The notes beneath the pieces are model-generated. The model had not been told where the DNA came from. It did not search any database and saw only the letters and a list, made by a program, of their open reading frames with translations. Of a stretch of 64,000 nucleotides of DNA, positions 61,338 through 64,000 are shown piece by piece. Made by a program: the position numbers and the translations under genes. Every line of letters begins with the position of its first letter. Within the stretch, counting starts at the first letter, position 1. The DNA comes from Aromatoleum toluclasticum ATCC 700605 (GTDB taxonomy: Bacteria > Pseudomonadota > Gammaproteobacteria > Burkholderiales > Rhodocyclaceae), in assembly GCF_000378245.1 (NCBI RefSeq), contig NZ_KB899512.1, positions 1 to 64,000 of the forward strand. The letters are read 5' to 3'.

Positions 61338-61976
61338 TCAATAGCCGACCGTGAAGCGCCGCCGCGAGTGCGCCGGGCGCTCCAGCTCGTCGATCATCGC
61401 CACGGCGTAGTCCTCGACCGAGATACGGCTCTCGCCCTGCGCATCGGCCAGCAGCTGGTCGGTGCCCAGGCGGAAGCGGCCGGTGCGCTCGCCCGGTTCC
61501 AGCCAAGCCGAGGGACTCAGCATCGTCCACTCGAGTTCGGGCTCGGCGCGCAGCAGCTTCAGCGCCTCGCGCGCCCCTTCGGCCGTGCCCTTCCACTGCG
61601 CCGGGAATTCGGGTGTATCGACGAGCTGCACGCCTGGCGCCACCTCGAGGCTTCCGGCTCCGCCGACGACCAGCAGGCGCGGCACGCGCGCCTGCTTCGC
61701 CGCGGCGATGATGGAGCGCATGCCCTGCACGTAGTAGCCATACACGTCGGCCTGCGCGTGGCCGCTGAAGGCGCTCACGACCGCATCGTGGCCCGCCAGC
61801 CGGGGCGCGAGCGCCGCACCGTCGAGCACGTCGGCCCCGACGGTTTCGAGGCCCGGTTGCGCCGCCAGCTTCGCGGGATTGGAAACGATGGCCGTGACAC
61901 GATGGCCGCGCGCGAGCGCTTCCTTCAGCAGGGCGGAACCGACGAAACCGGATGCGCCGATGAGAACGATGTTCAT
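61338..61976 (-). CDS. NAD(P)-binding SDR-like protein (YwnB/NmrA type)
   Basis: 212 residues. The Rossmann motif MNIVLIGASGFVGSALLKEAL is at the N-terminus and lacks the SDR catalytic YxxxK; LLVVGGAGSLEV and the C-terminal segment with ISVEDYAVAMIDELERPAHSRRRFTVGY are typical of the NADH-flavin-reductase/YwnB-like NmrA family. Substrate unknown. I start it at the ATG at 61976; the frame extends upstream by 9 residues. Divergent from a LysR gene, which probably regulates it. Confidence 0.85.
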   Translation of the reverse strand: MNIVLIGASGFVGSALLKEALARGHRVTAIVSNPAKLAAQPGLETVGADVLDGAALAPRLAGHDAVVSAFSGHAQADVYGYYVQGMRSIIAAAKQARVPRLLVVGGAGSLEVAPGVQLVDTPEFPAQWKGTAEGAREALKLLRAEPELEWTMLSPSAWLEPGERTGRFRLGTDQLLADAQGESRISVEDYAVAMIDELERPAHSRRRFTVGY

Positions 61977-62053
61977 GGATGTCACCTTTGTCGAGCGATA
62001 CAAGGGGAGGGGAGTTGAGGGGGTGATGTCTGCAACGGCGTCATCATCACACC

Positions 62054-62093
62054 ACTGATTGTTTTCAAAAACGGTTCAGTCCAGAATTCACTG
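62054..62093. promoter_or_regulatory. LysR-type operator candidate in divergent gap
   Basis: Half-sites ACTGA (62054-62058), TCAGT (62076-62080) and ACTG (62090-62093) form inverted repeats; CAGT-N9-ACTG spans 62077-62093. The gap 61977-62123 is AT-rich here and is a natural binding place for the LysR protein. Weak evidence. Confidence 0.35.
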
Positions 62094-62123
62094 TTTTTCA
62101 TACAACGACAAAGAACACCTCCC

Positions 62124-63122
62124 ATGGGCATCGCGGACCGCATCGACCTCAACGGATTGCTGATCTTCGCCGCCGTCGCCGACGCCGGCGGCTTCACGGC
62201 TGCCGCCGATCGCCTGGGCATCGCCAAGGCCAAGGTCAGCATCGAGATCGGCCGCCTCGAGACGCAACTCGGGATCAGCCTGTTCAGCCGCACGACGCGC
62301 CGCGTCGCCCTCACCGACGCCGGCCACACCCTGTACGCCGAGTGCGTGCCGCGGCTGCGCGGCATCGAGGACGCCCTCGCGCAGCTCGGCAGCCCGTCCG
62401 CGGAGCTGAACGGCACGCTGCGCATCGGCTGCACCGTCGATCACGCCGTGCAATCGCTAGGCCGGGTCGTCGCCGAGTTCGCGGCCCGGCACCCGCTCCT
62501 GCAGATCGAGCTGCGCACCAACGACCAGGTCGTCGATCTCGTAGAGGAAGGGCTGGACGTGAGCTTCCGCATGGGCTGGCTGCGCGACTCGTCGATGCGC
62601 GCGCTCAAGCTCTCGGACTTCGCCCAGTACATCGTCGCGTCGCCGGACTACCTGGCGCGCGCCGGACAGCCGCAACACCCCGCAGAGCTTGCGCGGCACG
62701 AATGGGTCGCGCTGACGCTGCTGCCGACGCCGCTGACCTGGAGCTTCACCCATGCCGACGGGGAAAGCTGCTGCGTGCGCACCCGCGGCCACCTGCGCGC
62801 CGATTCCGCGGCGGCGCTGCGCGCCCTGCTCGAAGGCGGCGCCGGGATCTCGGCGCTCGACCAGTTCAGCGCCCGGCCGGCGATCGACAGCGGCCGGCTC
62901 GTACGAGTGCTGTCCGATTGGACGCCGCCCGGCGGCGGCCTGTACGCGGTCTATGCGCCGGGCCGGCACCAGCCCGCCCACGCGCGGCAGTTCGTCGACT
63001 TCTATCGCCGCCGGCTGCACCAGCGCCTCGACGAGTGTTTCGGCGCACCTCCGTCCGCGGGCGCGTCGAATGATGACGGCGAGGCCCCATCCCGGCCGGC
63101 ACGCCCCGCAAACTCACGCTAG
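62124..63122 (+). CDS. LysR-family transcriptional regulator
   Basis: 332 residues. N-terminal helix-turn-helix: DLNGLLIFAAVADAGGFTAAADRLGIAKAKVSIEIGRLE, then LFSRTTRRVALTDAG. The substrate-binding domain begins near residue 95 (GTLRIGCTVDHAVQSLGRVV). The C-terminal tail of about 30 residues after the domain is Ser/Pro/Arg-rich. LysR regulators usually control the divergent neighbour, here the NAD(P)-binding protein. Confidence 0.9.
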   Translation: MGIADRIDLNGLLIFAAVADAGGFTAAADRLGIAKAKVSIEIGRLETQLGISLFSRTTRRVALTDAGHTLYAECVPRLRGIEDALAQLGSPSAELNGTLRIGCTVDHAVQSLGRVVAEFAARHPLLQIELRTNDQVVDLVEEGLDVSFRMGWLRDSSMRALKLSDFAQYIVASPDYLARAGQPQHPAELARHEWVALTLLPTPLTWSFTHADGESCCVRTRGHLRADSAAALRALLEGGAGISALDQFSARPAIDSGRLVRVLSDWTPPGGGLYAVYAPGRHQPAHARQFVDFYRRRLHQRLDECFGAPPSAGASNDDGEAPSRPARPANSR

Positions 63123-63180
63123 AATGGCGCCCGCCTGCCGTTTCGATGCATCCGGCATCCTGCCGCGGCGGCGGATATCC

Positions 63181-64000
63181 ATGACCGAATCGAGCCCCGC
63201 CCCCTCTCCCGTGCTGTCGCGCCCCCTGCTGCTGGGCATCGCGCTGTCGCTCGCGCTGCATCTCGCGGTGCTGATCGGCCCGCAGGTCGATCTGAGCCCC
63301 CTGCCCGACCTGCAGCGCCTCGACGTGACGCTGGTGCGCACGGCGCCGCAGGTCGCGGTGAGCGAGTCGCCCCCGCCCGCGCCGCCGCCCGCAAGGAAGA
63401 AACCGCCGCGCCCGCAGGCGGAGCCGAAGACGGCGCAGGCGAGCATCACCGACAAGCCCCTCGCGCAGCCCGAAACCGCACCCGAGCCGGTCGCGGCAAG
63501 CGAACCGCCCCCCGAGCCTGAACCGGCGCCCGAAGCGCTTGCCGAGCCTGCCCCGGAAAGCGCAGCGGACACCGCGGCGCCCGCAACCGAATCCGCCGCC
63601 ACCGCAGAAGCCGCTCAAGCCGCCGAAGCCACGTCCGTTGCCGGCGGCGGCGGGCAGGCCTGGCCGCGCGCCGGCCGCATCGCCTACATGGCGCTGATGG
63701 GCGAAAAGCAGTTCCCCATGGGCAAGGCGACGCACCAGTGGGAAGTCGCCGGCGACGGCAGCTACCGCATCTCCGAGCTCGTGGAGCCGACCGCCGTGGC
63801 CGCGCTCCCGTGGTTCCGCCCCGGACGCAAGCTCCGCGAAAGCACCGGCCGGCTCACCGAAACCGGCCTGCGTCCCGAACGTTTCACCGAACGCGAGGAC
63901 GGCCGGCCCGGCGAGGTCGTCGCGGAACTCGACCGCACGGCAGGCGAACTCCGCGGCGCCGGCACCACGGAAACCCTGCCCGACAACGCGCAGGACATCC
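63181..64000 (+). CDS. DUF3108-like protein (partial, runs out of window)
   Basis: 273 complete codons are visible, with no stop before the end. N-terminal transmembrane helix (LLLGIALSLALHLAVLIG), then a Pro/Ala/Glu-rich linker (about residues 55-155), then a folded domain beginning near WPRAGRIAYMALMGEKQFPMGKATHQWEVAGDGSYRISE, typical of DUF3108 proteins in betaproteobacteria. The TonB-like layout (N-terminal anchor plus Pro-rich linker) suggests it reaches into the periplasm. The start ATG at 63181 has GGCGGCGGA upstream. Confidence 0.78.
   Translation, partial: MTESSPAPSPVLSRPLLLGIALSLALHLAVLIGPQVDLSPLPDLQRLDVTLVRTAPQVAVSESPPPAPPPARKKPPRPQAEPKTAQASITDKPLAQPETAPEPVAASEPPPEPEPAPEALAEPAPESAADTAAPATESAATAEAAQAAEATSVAGGGGQAWPRAGRIAYMALMGEKQFPMGKATHQWEVAGDGSYRISELVEPTAVAALPWFRPGRKLRESTGRLTETGLRPERFTEREDGRPGEVVAELDRTAGELRGAGTTETLPDNAQDI

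Noticed and set aside
1-64000. tRNA, rRNA, insertion sequences, prophage or integration sites
   Set aside because: I read the gaps for cloverleaf-type sequences, transposases and integrases and found none that I could support.

Overview
The window looks like a chromosomal segment of a GC-rich betaproteobacterium of the Rhodocyclales type (Azoarcus, Aromatoleum or Thauera-like). This is inferred from the gene content: a 4-hydroxybenzoyl-CoA-reductase-type molybdoenzyme, oxygen-independent ubiquinone genes ubiUVT, denitrification accessory genes norEF, a large NAD-glutamate dehydrogenase, and an argS-SPOR-dsbA block. No rRNA, tRNA, CRISPR array, transposase or phage gene was recognised. Both ends of the window cut through a gene.

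Layout. 1-2.5 kb: C-terminal end of a giant type I-secreted adhesin with RTX repeats, closed by a strong terminator. 2.5-11.6 kb, minus strand: argS, SPOR protein, dsbA, SDR, NAD-GDH. 11.7-17.3 kb: ubiB, an arginase-ornithine aminotransferase fusion, and a sodium:solute symporter. 17.4-20.5 kb: Tat-dependent small subunit plus GMC flavoprotein, an RHH protein and a glyoxalase. 20.9-28.6 kb: a molybdenum/tungsten module (2Fe-2S, Mo and FAD/4Fe-4S subunits, XdhC, a small membrane protein, a ModE-HTH/PBP regulator and an orphan tungstate-type binding protein). 28.6-31.2 kb: ubiUVT behind a near-consensus FNR/Anr site. 31.2-39 kb: VanZ, ferredoxin, hydrolases, GST, a NodIJ-like ABC exporter, DUF1992, and acuR-acuI with two matching operators. 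39-43 kb: ccoG, norEF and a MocR regulator. 43-45 kb: TerC, Usp and a ferritin-like protein. 45-49.3 kb, minus strand: an aa3-type cytochrome oxidase operon with two subunit III genes. 49.3-53.1 kb: DUF1269-like protein, a stand-alone double SagB/ThcOx nitroreductase, DM13 protein and Fpr.

53.1-59.2 kb is the most regulated-looking part. A clear cyclic-di-GMP-I (GEMM) riboswitch precedes a secreted M11-like metalloprotease, and a stem that could hide its Shine-Dalgarno sequence lies downstream of the aptamer. Next come an exported DsbA-like thioredoxin, a secreted cysteine-rich DUF11-like protein with a long structured leader I could not assign to a known class, three evenly spaced copies of GGCCTAGGC(C), and a NarL-type regulator. 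I read this as a surface/extracellular locus under c-di-GMP control. 59.4-64 kb: PsiF, a BNR-repeat protein paired with a MoaD/ThiS-like protein, a divergent LysR/NAD-binding pair, and the start of a DUF3108-like protein.

Functionally the window mixes aerobic respiration (aa3 oxidase, UbiB), adaptation to low oxygen or denitrification (ubiUVT, norEF, ccoG), amino-acid catabolism (NAD-GDH, arginase-OAT) and aromatic/acyl-CoA chemistry (HCR-type reductase, AcuI).
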